Part shown: positions 55,278 to 64,000 of the stretch, in pieces
Position numbering within the stretch: the first letter of the stretch is position 1
Layout of the letters: every line of letters starts with the position of its first letter
The notes under the pieces: generated by a model
The model's input: only the letters and a program-made list of their open reading frames with translations
What the model was told of the DNA's origin: nothing
Database searches by the model: none
Assembly (NCBI GenBank): GCA_016932575.1
Contig: JAFGCO010000055.1
Location: 1-64,000, forward strand
From: a bacterium
Lineage (GTDB): Bacteria; Zhuqueibacterota; QNDG01; JAFGCO01
Direction: 5' to 3'
DNA: 64,000 nt
Position numbers and translations under genes: made by a program

Positions 55278-56501
55278 TCACATCACCGGCTTTGATGCAG
55301 GCGTTTGTGTTTTTCCAATTGTTGCCATTAAATCCAGTACCAATTTTGCCTTTTGCGCCTTGAAATCATTGAGTACTGCAGGAGAAATTCGAATTTTAAC
55401 CGGTTCCCAATTTCCCTGAAGGGTATTCAATGACTGAAGAAAGGACAATACTTTAGTCCGGTCTCCTTCCAGTATCCATTCATAGTTCACCTGCTGTTGC
55501 ATGCCTAGCGGCTGGCTCGATCGCTTTTTCTGGCCGATTTCTTTCAATCCCTGCTGTTGTATCTTGGTCTTTATTGCATTAATAAACGCACTTTCAGTAG
55601 CAAAGGAACTGCCTGTTGCTCTGCCTGGCTTTTCGGAGGGAATTTTACCGGAAATCACACCAAAATAAACTGGCTGCCCGTTGATTGTATGCATGTCTTC
55701 CGGGCTCGCAATATACGAGTCGGCTCCAGCAAGATTTTTCAGACGCTGTCCAAATGTCTCGGATACTCCCTTGGAATTCGATGCATATTCAACTGTAAAC
55801 CGGTCTTTGTCAACCATCAGCATAGCAAATTGACCCTGTGCAGTCAAATCATTGAAAATCTTCGTAGATGCCAAAAGACATAGAGACACAGGAGCCGATG
55901 ATATTGATCCTGGTTGAGCGCCAGACGCTGCTGCCGAATCAGTAACTGCAACACCTGGTTGTCCTGCCTGAGTTGGCCTGCTCTGCGATCCTGCTCGTTC
56001 ACCCCTGGGTTGTGTTGCTTTTCCGGAGGTTTTGGTGACCGATTTTTTTGTTAAACTCCCGGGAAGTGAAAACAATTCAGGACGAAATATATAAATAGCG
56101 GCGGCCACAACAACTATTAGCATGAACAGCCAAAGCAAGGGAGAAACTTTCCTGCGTTGCCCTCCACCTAAAACATAATCATCATCATCGAAACCGGCTT
56201 CACCCTCATCTAAGTCGCTTAAATCTTCACCCATTAGTGACTCATCGTCTAAATCATCTCCTGGTAAATCTTCATCGAATCCCAGGGCATCATCCAATGA
56301 TTCGGCACTCAAATCCTCTCCTCCGAATCCGCCTTCAAAGTCTTCTCCTGATTCGAGATCGCTGCCTCCCAAATCTTCTCCAAGATCCAATCCGCCACCG
56401 TCATCAATATTATCGAAGGATTGATCTTCTTGTTCTTCCGTCGGCCCTTCATCTTTATCATTATCTTCCATTTCATCATCATATAAATTAATATCAACCA
56501 T
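55278..56501 (-). CDS. Acidic single-pass membrane protein, possible pilus/secretion-module component
   Basis: A 407-residue protein. ATG 56501 is chosen because GGAGGA lies 7 bases upstream; a TTG five codons earlier would itself contain the ribosome site. Residues 1-115 are an acidic Asp/Glu/Gly-rich low-complexity region (GGGLDLGEDLGGSDLESGED). One transmembrane helix follows (about 123-143, PLLWLFMLIVVVAAAIYIF). The remaining 260 residues, predicted periplasmic, open with a Ser/Gly/Pro linker and contain a folded C-terminal domain around VNYEWILEGDRTKVLSFLQSL. That segment resembles the pilus-alignment domains of PilO/GspM-type proteins. The match is by shape only. It is the last gene of a four-gene set after a PilM-like gene, and the gap is only 38 nt. 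The cytoplasmic acidic tail could bind partner proteins. Confidence 0.7.
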   Translation of the reverse strand: MVDINLYDDEMEDNDKDEGPTEEQEDQSFDNIDDGGGLDLGEDLGGSDLESGEDFEGGFGGEDLSAESLDDALGFDEDLPGDDLDDESLMGEDLSDLDEGEAGFDDDDYVLGGGQRRKVSPLLWLFMLIVVVAAAIYIFRPELFSLPGSLTKKSVTKTSGKATQPRGERAGSQSRPTQAGQPGVAVTDSAAASGAQPGSISSAPVSLCLLASTKIFNDLTAQGQFAMLMVDKDRFTVEYASNSKGVSETFGQRLKNLAGADSYIASPEDMHTINGQPVYFGVISGKIPSEKPGRATGSSFATESAFINAIKTKIQQQGLKEIGQKKRSSQPLGMQQQVNYEWILEGDRTKVLSFLQSLNTLQGNWEPVKIRISPAVLNDFKAQKAKLVLDLMATIGKTQTPASKPVM

Positions 56502-56539
56502 GGACCCATCCTCCAATTAGTATTGATTGTATCAAGGTA

Positions 56540-57502
56540 TTATTTCTGAATCAGTTGTGGGTGATTTTTTAAAAGCATTCCAATGGTCGCCGCAAACCGT
56601 TCCGGAAATTGTAGTATCTCTTTGGATTGAGCCAACTCCGGTGGTAAAGCAACTTTTTTTAATGGATTCAGTTTTTCTATCGGAATCGGAAGTGCCTTTT
56701 CCAGATTCTGAATAAGTGCATCTGTTAATGCATTTCCAAGAACAAACAATTTTTTCAAATCACCCAAATCCTGACCCAATCGATGCCCAAATATTAAACG
56801 CCGTAATTCTTTTTTAACAAGATCCACCAAATCTGAAGATCCCAATGATTCCATCTTGGGAAAATGAATACGGTGAGATAAATAATAATCCTCTTGTAAA
56901 ATAAATGTGAACAACAGACCGGATCCCTGGACACTTAGTAAAGCCACAATATCTTCCCTGTTGAATGTATAGTTCATTTGCAAAGCACGTAGATGGGAAA
57001 ATATATCAATCTCTAATTCATGGAAAGAACAACCCGCGCTTTCTATGAGTGTTCGTAATGCCTTGAGTATAGATTTGCGAATCAGCACCAGTAAATAATA
57101 TGGATTTCCAGAAGATGTCTTGGCTGGTAATCGCTGATAGACCATGTGAAATGCACTCTGCGGAGAAAGCAACAATTGTCCGGCTTCCCACTTCATTTGA
57201 GCGTCCAATGCCGAGTCGTCAAAACCCAAAGCCACTGGAATCCGTTTGACTTGAACCATATCTTCGCCAATAATAACACTTGCTTCCCGACCTGAGGCTC
57301 CATTTTTCTGAATGAGATTTTCCAGCGCATCCCGATGAACTTCAAGGTCACGAGCATCTTCCTGAAAATTGATCAACCCAAACGGATGTACCAGTTCATG
57401 TGTGCCCATAGTAGTAATATTGCCATCCGCCAGAGACATTATAATAAAACGTTCTCTCTCTAAAGAAACAGCTACTTCAGAATTTGCTGACTTTTCAGTC
57501 AA
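56540..57502 (-). CDS. PilM-like actin-fold protein
   Basis: A 320-residue soluble protein. It resembles the type IV pilus ATPase-like PilM/GspL cytoplasmic domain: an opening beta strand in SEVAVSLERERFIIMSLADG and KWEAGQLLLSPQSAFHMVYQRL, the position of the usual 'EAEQYIPFP' motif. A C-terminal FAATIGMLLKN matches the conserved PilM end. ATP-binding glycines are not well conserved, so it may have lost nucleotide binding. The start is a TTG at 57502 because no earlier ATG gives the first beta strand; a short AGTCA/TGACT hairpin surrounds it. It lies 38 nt before the acidic membrane protein gene and about 100 nt after the Trp-octad gene. Confidence 0.6.
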   Translation of the reverse strand: MTEKSANSEVAVSLERERFIIMSLADGNITTMGTHELVHPFGLINFQEDARDLEVHRDALENLIQKNGASGREASVIIGEDMVQVKRIPVALGFDDSALDAQMKWEAGQLLLSPQSAFHMVYQRLPAKTSSGNPYYLLVLIRKSILKALRTLIESAGCSFHELEIDIFSHLRALQMNYTFNREDIVALLSVQGSGLLFTFILQEDYYLSHRIHFPKMESLGSSDLVDLVKKELRRLIFGHRLGQDLGDLKKLFVLGNALTDALIQNLEKALPIPIEKLNPLKKVALPPELAQSKEILQFPERFAATIGMLLKNHPQLIQK

Positions 57503-57607
57503 TAAACTGACTCTTTTTTATGTAATGAATGTCCTCACAGATAAATTTTCCCTGCTATCATGCACATAAAAAGCATCATAGATGAAAAACTAACTATGGA
57601 TATTCAA

Positions 57608-59455
57608 TTAAGTACCTGGTTTTGCCCAACTCCTTTTTGCATCCTTATTGATCAAACCATGTGATTCAATTTTTTTTGCACCAAATACTCTTTCAAAAAA
57701 ACCGGGTTTCAGAAATATCTCTTCGATTTCACCTGTCTCCGGATTAACCTGCTTTATATATGCCTTTTTAGCACTAACCATTTTTACCAATGGAAAACGC
57801 AGTACAATTCTTTCTAATTTTTCACCTTTATATAACAACGCAATAGGTGCACGAATACCAAAAATGTGTTTTTCATATTCTTTATCTTTAATAGGACAGG
57901 AAATACTAAATCGCTGAATTCTCTCTGTAGTATCAATATCAATTATATAATTTAAATGGACTTCAGGGCATTTTGAAACACTGTCCAGCAATGTACTGCG
58001 GAAAAGAGGTGTAACACCCAATGCAATCAGGGCCGATCCCTTTTTCGGATCATACTGATCAATCTTTTCCCACAAAGCATGATTATCCGGCAGATCAAGG
58101 CTCTGAACCAGCGTTTGTATATCGCAATCGATCACATTTTTCCATAAAACCGCTTTGTCCAATTTATTCATGGCACTTATTTTTTGTTTTAACTTCCTTT
58201 CTTCTTCTGTCCAAAACTCATAACGCAAGTCATTCCAGACGCCCTCTTTCAGCTCACTCCAAAATTTATCAAAATCTCTCCGTTTTCCATCCAGCCAATT
58301 TTGTTTGGCGTCAAGCTCCCATTCGCCCTTTCGTTCAAGCTCCCATATCTCATCAATTTTATTGTTCACAAATTTTTTATTTCTTTTCTGCCAATCTGAA
58401 AACTTAGCGTCCTTCAAGGAATCAACCTGGGTGCGCCAAAGCGAATCTTTAACTGCTTCAAAGGCTTTAATAACAGAATCGGGCTTCCCTTCTCTATGCT
58501 CAGCTATCCATTCTTTTTTGGTTTCCATTTTCCATTCGTTTTCGATCGTACGCATCCAAACATCTCTGTTTTCCTCTTTCCATCTCTCTCCTTCTCTCTT
58601 CCATATTTTCTTTTTATCCTCTTTCCAGATCAACTTTGACTCTTTATCCCAGAATTCTTCTTGAAAGTCAATCCACATAGAATCCTTTTCTGCATCGGAC
58701 ATGGCATCCATTTCTTTTTCCCAGGCTTCTTTGGCTCGTTCCTCCCACGCATCCTTTTCCTCCGGACGCCACACATCTTTCTTCTCAGCCACTTCAATTA
58801 CATTTTCCAATTCAACGAACAGTGTGTCCCGTAAATACTGCCATGCTTCTGTTTCCTGAATCGGAGTACCGCGACGCAAAGCTTTTCTTGCACTGATTTT
58901 AGAGCTTCTGGGAATGGTTGTATTTTCAAAGAGGGTCCAAAAACCGCTCTCCCCCATAAGTACTCGCCAATCGACACTATTGTCAAGCAGCTCGGATATA
59001 TCGGTTTTTACCAGATCCTTCTTTAAATCGGCAATCATCCGATAAGACAATGAATCCCACTTGGTTAAATTACCCAAGGGCAGACCTTTGTCAATTCTTG
59101 ATCTGATCAGGTGGCGTAAATCCTGTGGCAGAGATGTTTCCATCACCATCTGTTTAAGCACGGGTTTGGTGACAATACCGTCCCATTGGACCAGGGTGTC
59201 TAATGCCATCAATAGGCTGGTATCCTGCTTGATCACGCTCAATAAGTGCTTCAATGTATCTTCATATGTATTGACGACATTTAAATACTGATATTCCATC
59301 TGCTGTAACGCTTCCATTCGGGACCGGCATACATTTTGAAATTGTTCTTGTTCATTCCAAATTTTCTTTGGATAGAGAATTGTAAATAGGAGTGCAATCG
59401 TAAGAACGACGATTCCAAGCTCTAGCCATAAATTACCTTTTGGCCTATCTGCCAT
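57608..59455 (-). CDS. Single-pass membrane protein with a tryptophan octad repeat
   Basis: A 615-residue protein I do not recognise. An N-terminal transmembrane helix (about residues 10-28, WLELGIVVLTIALLFTILYP) puts the rest outside the cytoplasm. Residues 35-200 are helical. Residues 205-415 hold a striking repeat: Trp recurs every eight residues (229, 237, 245, 261, 269, 277, 285, 292, 300, 308, 316 and so on to 415) in a background of Glu, Lys, Arg and Asp. The register slips only by single residues, apart from one four-residue step. Residues 440-600 form a globular C-terminal domain (SALIALGVTPLFRSTLL, then IYKLK-type strands). The start follows the ComEA-like gene stop by 2 nt. The topology (short cytoplasmic N-terminus, one helix, helical stalk) matches PilN/PilO-type pilus proteins. 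Confidence 0.8.
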   Translation of the reverse strand: MADRPKGNLWLELGIVVLTIALLFTILYPKKIWNEQEQFQNVCRSRMEALQQMEYQYLNVVNTYEDTLKHLLSVIKQDTSLLMALDTLVQWDGIVTKPVLKQMVMETSLPQDLRHLIRSRIDKGLPLGNLTKWDSLSYRMIADLKKDLVKTDISELLDNSVDWRVLMGESGFWTLFENTTIPRSSKISARKALRRGTPIQETEAWQYLRDTLFVELENVIEVAEKKDVWRPEEKDAWEERAKEAWEKEMDAMSDAEKDSMWIDFQEEFWDKESKLIWKEDKKKIWKREGERWKEENRDVWMRTIENEWKMETKKEWIAEHREGKPDSVIKAFEAVKDSLWRTQVDSLKDAKFSDWQKRNKKFVNNKIDEIWELERKGEWELDAKQNWLDGKRRDFDKFWSELKEGVWNDLRYEFWTEEERKLKQKISAMNKLDKAVLWKNVIDCDIQTLVQSLDLPDNHALWEKIDQYDPKKGSALIALGVTPLFRSTLLDSVSKCPEVHLNYIIDIDTTERIQRFSISCPIKDKEYEKHIFGIRAPIALLYKGEKLERIVLRFPLVKMVSAKKAYIKQVNPETGEIEEIFLKPGFFERVFGAKKIESHGLINKDAKRSWAKPGT

Positions 59456-59457
59456 TA

Positions 59458-59892
59458 TTATTCCTCCTTGATTGGATCAATGATGATATTATTTTCTATG
59501 CTTTTTAATGTCTTCGGACCAATACCTCTGACTTTTAACAATGCCTCCTTATTTTGAAATGCCCCTTTCTGATTTCGATAATCCAGAATTCGCTGTGCCA
59601 TGACGCTCCCAATACCCGACAGTTGCATTAATTCTTCTAACGAAGCGCGATTAATATCTATTTTAACAGTATTTCTGGCTGATAATGCATCCGCATAATG
59701 CGGCTGTCTTTTTTTTATCAAATTATCAGATTGCATCGAATTTCCGGATATGGGAACACGCTGAGGACGTTCGCTCGCAATATCCGGAAGTGGCTGAACA
59801 TGTTCTCTGTAAATCCACACGCACACGCCTGAAAAAAATCCGATACTTAAAAATATTAATACGCGTTGCTCATTTTTTGTAAAGCACAGCAT
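59458..59892 (-). CDS. ComEA-like helix-hairpin-helix protein
   Basis: A 144-residue protein. One N-terminal transmembrane helix (about residues 12-28, [15 protein letters not shown]) is followed by a flexible linker. A C-terminal helix-hairpin-helix pair follows (about 77-135): [21 protein letters not shown] and [16 protein letters not shown]. This is the ComEA arrangement, used for DNA binding in competence. HhH domains also occur in secretion-system proteins such as GspK relatives. It is the first gene of the four-gene set and follows dnaJ by 41 nt on the same strand. Confidence 0.85.
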   Translation of the reverse strand: MLCFTKNEQRVLIFLSIGFFSGVCVWIYREHVQPLPDIASERPQRVPISGNSMQSDNLIKKRQPHYADALSARNTVKIDINRASLEELMQLSGIGSVMAQRILDYRNQKGAFQNKEALLKVRGIGPKTLKSIENNIIIDPIKEE

Positions 59893-59933
59893 ACTTATTC
59901 AAATACACTTCAATATCAAATGTTTCAAGGTTT

Positions 59934-61034
<1,101 letters not shown>

Positions 61035-61044
61035 TCAATATTAA

Positions 61045-61608
61045 TTATTTACTCACCAACACCTTCGCATGACGAATAACACGGCCATGGAATATATATC
61101 CCTTTTCATGCTCTTCAATCACAATGCCAGGCTCCACACCTTCCTTTTCCATCTGTAACAATGCATCATGCATGTCCACATCAAATGGCTTACCCACAGA
61201 TTCCATGGGAGACAATCCTTTTTCCTTCAGCGTTTTCGTCAACTTCTGAAGTATCATTTCGATGCCCTGACGAAAGTCGTCCCCTTTACACGAAATTTTC
61301 AAAGAACGTTCAAGATCATCCACAACAGGAAGAATCGCCTGCAATAAGGCCGCGTTCGCCGCTTCCTGCCATTGAACACGCTCCTTTTCCATGCGTTTTT
61401 TTATATTATCCATCTCTGCCAGCATCCGGAGCAAGCGATCCTGAAGCGTTTCTTTCTCCTGCTTTAATGTCTTTATTTCTCTGAGTAAATCAGCCTGTTT
61501 GTCTGACTTTTTTACGCTTTTTCTTTTCGATTTTGTTTTTTCAGATACCCTGTCAACTTTTTTCGATTTATTCTTTGCCGTTGATTTCGATTCTGATACT
61601 TTGGTCAT
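61045..61608 (-). CDS. grpE: Nucleotide exchange factor GrpE
   Basis: A 187-residue GrpE that releases ADP from DnaK. A Lys/Ser-rich disordered N-terminus (1-40) precedes a long coiled coil (RLLRMLAEMDNIKKRMEKE). The C-terminal beta-wing domain has VVDDLERSL, GIEMILQKLTKTL and EHEKGYIFHGRVIRHAKVLVS. Length and order match the family. It lies between hrcA (38 nt) and dnaJ (16 nt) on the minus strand. ATG 61608 has a GAG-type ribosome site. Confidence 0.98.
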   Translation of the reverse strand: MTKVSESKSTAKNKSKKVDRVSEKTKSKRKSVKKSDKQADLLREIKTLKQEKETLQDRLLRMLAEMDNIKKRMEKERVQWQEAANAALLQAILPVVDDLERSLKISCKGDDFRQGIEMILQKLTKTLKEKGLSPMESVGKPFDVDMHDALLQMEKEGVEPGIVIEEHEKGYIFHGRVIRHAKVLVSK

Positions 61609-61646
61609 ATGATAATTACTCTTTATAATGAATTTATATGATAAAA

Positions 61647-62663
61647 TCAGCTCAGATGTCCGCTGATGGTTCCAGCCATTTTTTCCACTAGCGGCATAAT
61701 TTTACTATATCGCATACGTTTGGGACCAATGATACCAATCGTTCCTGTATCCGATCCAATCCGGTAGCGCGCTGAAACCACACTAAAAGGCTCTAAACGT
61801 GAATCCTGATGCTCTTGCCCAATCACCACCTGAAAGGATTTCTTTTGCTGCTTTAAAATGTTGGACAAATTCTTCCGGTCTTCAATCACTTCAAATAATA
61901 ATTCAAGCATTATCTTATCTGAAAATTCAGGCTGTGAAAGAATATTATTGGTGCCAAATATTCTTACATTGAGCGGTTCGTTTATATTAAAAATCTCTTC
62001 TGCAGAATCAATCAGTAACCGAATCAGTTTGACATTAACATTCGAAGCATTCCGGCAACGATCCTGAATACTACTCTTGATTTCATGGAGAGGCAGACCG
62101 GATAATCGTTCATTCAAAACAGACGCCGTATTTTTCAAATCCTGTTCCTTTAATTTCGAATCGATCTGAATGACAATCGTCTTTACAGAACGGCTGCGCA
62201 CATGAATAACAACCAGGACCTTCTGTGAATTCAATGAAATCAATTCCAGTTGATCGAAAATCGCATAGCTGACAGAGGGTGTCAACACAACGGCCAGTTC
62301 ATTTGAAATCTGACCCAATATCTGGGATGCCTGCTCCAGTATTTCGTGGATATCCCATTGCTTTTTAAATACATTGCGAATGCATTCCTGTTCCCCGTGG
62401 GTTAATTTTTCTCTTCGCATTAATGAATCAACGTACAGGCGGAATGTCTTGTCCGTTGGTATTCGTCCTGCGGATGTATGAGGTTGGTTCAGGTATCCCC
62501 TTGCTTCCAAATCGGCCATTTCGTTTCGAATCGTGGCCGTACTGCATGACAGTGCACCCTTCTGTCGTACAACAAAATCAGAGCTTACGGGTACAGCTGT
62601 TTGTATATAACTGTGAACAATACATCGCAATAACTGAGTTTGTCGTCGTGTAATTCCCTGCAT
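61647..62663 (-). CDS. hrcA: Heat-inducible transcription repressor HrcA
   Basis: A 338-residue HrcA, the repressor that binds CIRCE operators ahead of heat-shock operons. The N-terminal winged helix (1-80) has AVPVSSDFVVRQKGALSCSTATIRNEMADLEARGYL and HTSAGRIPTDKTFRLYVDSL. The GAF-like and insert domains follow, ending with TGTIGIIGPKRMRYSKIMPLVEK. The start has a GGTG box just upstream. I looked for the CIRCE inverted repeat in the 270 nt upstream and did not find a recognisable copy, so autoregulation, if any, is not visible here. It heads hrcA-grpE-dnaJ. Confidence 0.97.
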   Translation of the reverse strand: MQGITRRQTQLLRCIVHSYIQTAVPVSSDFVVRQKGALSCSTATIRNEMADLEARGYLNQPHTSAGRIPTDKTFRLYVDSLMRREKLTHGEQECIRNVFKKQWDIHEILEQASQILGQISNELAVVLTPSVSYAIFDQLELISLNSQKVLVVIHVRSRSVKTIVIQIDSKLKEQDLKNTASVLNERLSGLPLHEIKSSIQDRCRNASNVNVKLIRLLIDSAEEIFNINEPLNVRIFGTNNILSQPEFSDKIMLELLFEVIEDRKNLSNILKQQKKSFQVVIGQEHQDSRLEPFSVVSARYRIGSDTGTIGIIGPKRMRYSKIMPLVEKMAGTISGHLS

Positions 62664-62680
62664 TTTTCACCACATAAATC

Positions 62681-62703
62681 ACCCTGCTGCAAAAGAGCAG
62701 GGT
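62681..62703. other. Hairpin in the hrcA 5' leader
   Basis: Eight-base arms ACCCTGCT/AGCAGGGT around a 7-nt loop, about 18 nt upstream of the hrcA ATG. No U-run follows on either strand. Its position, next to the ribosome site, would suit a leader structure affecting translation or stability, or a weak terminator for ftsX. Confidence 0.5.
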
Positions 62704-62788
62704 ATAAAATCGAATACGCTCCAGAATACGCAAAAATCAACACAACTTGGCTCTATTCCATAAAATAATAAAGCCAAAAAACCAAATA

Positions 62789-62817
62789 AAGTTAAACATT
62801 TTTCCATATTGAGTCAA
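62789..62817 (-). promoter_or_regulatory. Candidate promoter of hrcA-grpE-dnaJ
   Basis: On the minus strand TTGACT (62812-62817) is separated by 17 nt from TAACTT (62789-62794). The -35 is near consensus, the -10 is weak. Start of transcription would be about 120 nt ahead of hrcA, placing the hairpin at 62681-62703 within the leader. Confidence 0.35.
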
Positions 62818-62935
62818 GGTAAAAATATTTATTGTATTTAGGATGAAAATATGCACGTACAGATTGATCAATTCCCTGAATCATAGCAGACATCGATATC
62901 ACTATTAACAAGATTATTTGATATCTCCCGTGCCC

Positions 62936-63796
62936 TCAGGTTTTTAAAAACCGTCTTACACTGACAATGCTGCCCAGATATCCAAGAATTGAACCTAAAA
63001 TCGGAGGGAAGAGATAAATCCAAAAAGATACATGTAAAAGTGTCGGAAATCGCATCCGAATACAAGAGACGACCATCCAAATAAGAACTGTGCTGATACT
63101 GCCTCCCATCAAACCCTGAAGCAAGCCTTGAATTAAATACGGCCTCCGAATAAATGATGGGGTTGCACCCACCAGCTCCATAATCGCGATTTTCTCCTTT
63201 TGTGCATAGATGGTTAATCTGAGAGTGTTTGAAACTAAAAATAAGGTGGCGATCCATACAAAGATACAAAGAATCAGCGTACCGATAAACAAGCCTCTTC
63301 GATACTGATGCAACACATGGAAAAGCCGGCCCTGATAAATTACTTCATCCACACCTGCTTTTGATTCGAGACAGCTGACCACACTATTGGCCTTTTGTGG
63401 TGAGTGGTACGTGTCTTTCAGATAGACATGAAATGACGCTGGTAAAGGATTTTCACCTAATATTGAAAGAGGATCCTCACCAAATTCATTCTTGAATTGC
63501 TCCATCGCTTTTTCGGGTGAAATATAGTCTACGGCTTTGACTCCCGGACACTGAAGAAGTTGTTTTTCCAGGAAGGAAATAGACGAGTCGCTCAAGCTGT
63601 TATCAATAAATACATCTAAACGCATCTTTTCGTGAAAAATGCCCACAAACTGCCCTACATTTGTGGTTAACAGTAAAAAAAATCCCAGAAGTGTAAAAGT
63701 AATCGCTACAGTGCTCACAGTTACAAAGGTAGCAACGCGAGTTCGTCGCAGCCCTGAGAATCCCTCTTTGACAATATATTGAAGATTGAGAATCAT
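62936..63796 (-). CDS. ftsX: Cell division protein FtsX
   Basis: A 286-residue membrane partner of FtsE, linking the divisome to peptidoglycan hydrolysis. The N-terminal cytoplasmic tail is followed by TM1 (about 22-45), then the extracytoplasmic loop of about 110 residues, with VFIDNSLSDSSISFLEKQL and PLPASFHVYLKDT typical of the family. Three further helices follow (about 170-195, 225-247, 257-280), with the conserved cytoplasmic region EKIAIMELVGATPSFIRRPYLIQG. The ATG overlaps the ftsE stop (ATGA), showing translational coupling. Length and topology are normal. Confidence 0.95.
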   Translation of the reverse strand: MILNLQYIVKEGFSGLRRTRVATFVTVSTVAITFTLLGFFLLLTTNVGQFVGIFHEKMRLDVFIDNSLSDSSISFLEKQLLQCPGVKAVDYISPEKAMEQFKNEFGEDPLSILGENPLPASFHVYLKDTYHSPQKANSVVSCLESKAGVDEVIYQGRLFHVLHQYRRGLFIGTLILCIFVWIATLFLVSNTLRLTIYAQKEKIAIMELVGATPSFIRRPYLIQGLLQGLMGGSISTVLIWMVVSCIRMRFPTLLHVSFWIYLFPPILGSILGYLGSIVSVRRFLKT

Positions 63797-64000
63797 GGCA
63801 CGACTTTCCCTTCGTTTAACCTGACGATTGTTATCGCATGGCCGCTTTCGGGCAATTCCTTATGGGATGCCATTAAAACTGCTGTCCCCTTTCGGTTAAT
63901 CCGGAATAAAAGCTGCATCACATCCCGTGTGGATTCCGGATCAAGATTCCCCGTAGGCTCATCAGCAAGCAATACAAACGGCTCATTACTTAACGCCCGG
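63793..64000 (-). CDS. ftsE: Cell division ATP-binding protein FtsE (5' part outside window)
   Basis: The last 68 codons of an ABC ATPase. Walker B and D-loop are LLADEPTGNLDP, and the switch His is in LMASHKELPE. The fragment ends VRLNEGKVVP and its TGA overlaps the ftsX ATG. Together with ftsX this is the usual ftsEX pair. The Walker A part lies beyond the right edge. Confidence 0.93.
   Translation of the reverse strand, partial: RALSNEPFVLLADEPTGNLDPESTRDVMQLLFRINRKGTAVLMASHKELPESGHAITIVRLNEGKVVP

Noticed and set aside
62664-62935. CIRCE operator ahead of hrcA
   Set aside because: No copy of the conserved 9-bp arms at the required spacing was found; the TTGGCT/AGCCAA pair in the region is too short and widely spaced.
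62868-63269. 133-codon minus-strand frame overlapping the 3' end of ftsX
   Set aside because: FtsX is complete in another frame; the overlap frame has no domain.

Overview
The window looks like a chromosomal segment of a Gram-negative bacterium of the FCB (Fibrobacterota-Chlorobiota-Bacteroidota) superphylum, probably one of its uncultured or deep-branching lineages (KSB1/Calditrichota/Marinimicrobia-like). This is inferred from protein style rather than a marker gene: secreted proteins end in FlgD-like 'PNPFN' sorting domains of the type IX secretion kind, there are PorV/FadL-like barrels, TonB and D15 barrels, FG-GAP/ASPIC and thrombospondin-3 repeats, and Shine-Dalgarno motifs are ordinary. 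No rRNA, tRNA or CRISPR array was seen. Both edges cut a gene.

Layout. 1-4.3 kb (minus): a truncated secreted FG-GAP protein and two paralogous tail-fibre-like surface proteins on either side of a REP-associated tyrosine transposase. Four copies of one 33-nt palindrome lie between these genes. 4.4-11.2 kb (plus): a DUF6544-like protein, a bactofilin-like repeat lipoprotein, a patatin, a TonB-dependent receptor and a GH30 glucosylceramidase. From 11.4 kb to the end every gene is on the minus strand. 11.4-19.2 kb holds a C10 peptidase/beta-helix giant, a FadL-like porin and a Trp/Tyr-rich lipoprotein. 19.3-28 kb holds an NtrC-type regulator, a zinc-ribbon membrane protein, a histidine kinase with an FG-GAP propeller sensor, and a protein with a triplicated CxxCG domain. 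28-39 kb is metabolism and envelope: alanine dehydrogenase, DsbD, a peptidase-TolB-D15 fusion, a lipoprotein, isocitrate dehydrogenase with a zinc-ribbon insert, and an Aquifex-type aconitase.

39-51.6 kb is the most unusual block. It is a tight run encoding a 2128-residue surface protein, a PorV-like barrel with TPRs, a 1156-residue protein combining an RsbW-type kinase fold, a membrane sensor, a HAMP, a PP2C phosphatase, a transposase-type helix-turn-helix and TPRs, and a STAS protein. The STAS protein carries the same helix-turn-helix module. This looks like a partner-switching switch rebuilt into two polypeptides with possible DNA-binding output, encoded with an outer-membrane/secretion unit.

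51.7-64 kb is largely housekeeping: a TPR protein, pta, coaD, rsmD, hrcA-grpE-dnaJ and ftsE-ftsX. Inside it sits a four-gene set: a ComEA-like HhH protein, a protein with a tryptophan octad repeat, a PilM-like protein and an acidic single-pass membrane protein. It resembles a diverged type IV pilus/type II secretion inner-membrane module.

The main candidates for something new are the partner-switching/HTH pair (39078-43294), the tryptophan octad repeat (58211-58771), the triplicated CxxCG domain (26079-27101), the FG-GAP histidine kinase and the palindrome-flanked transposase.
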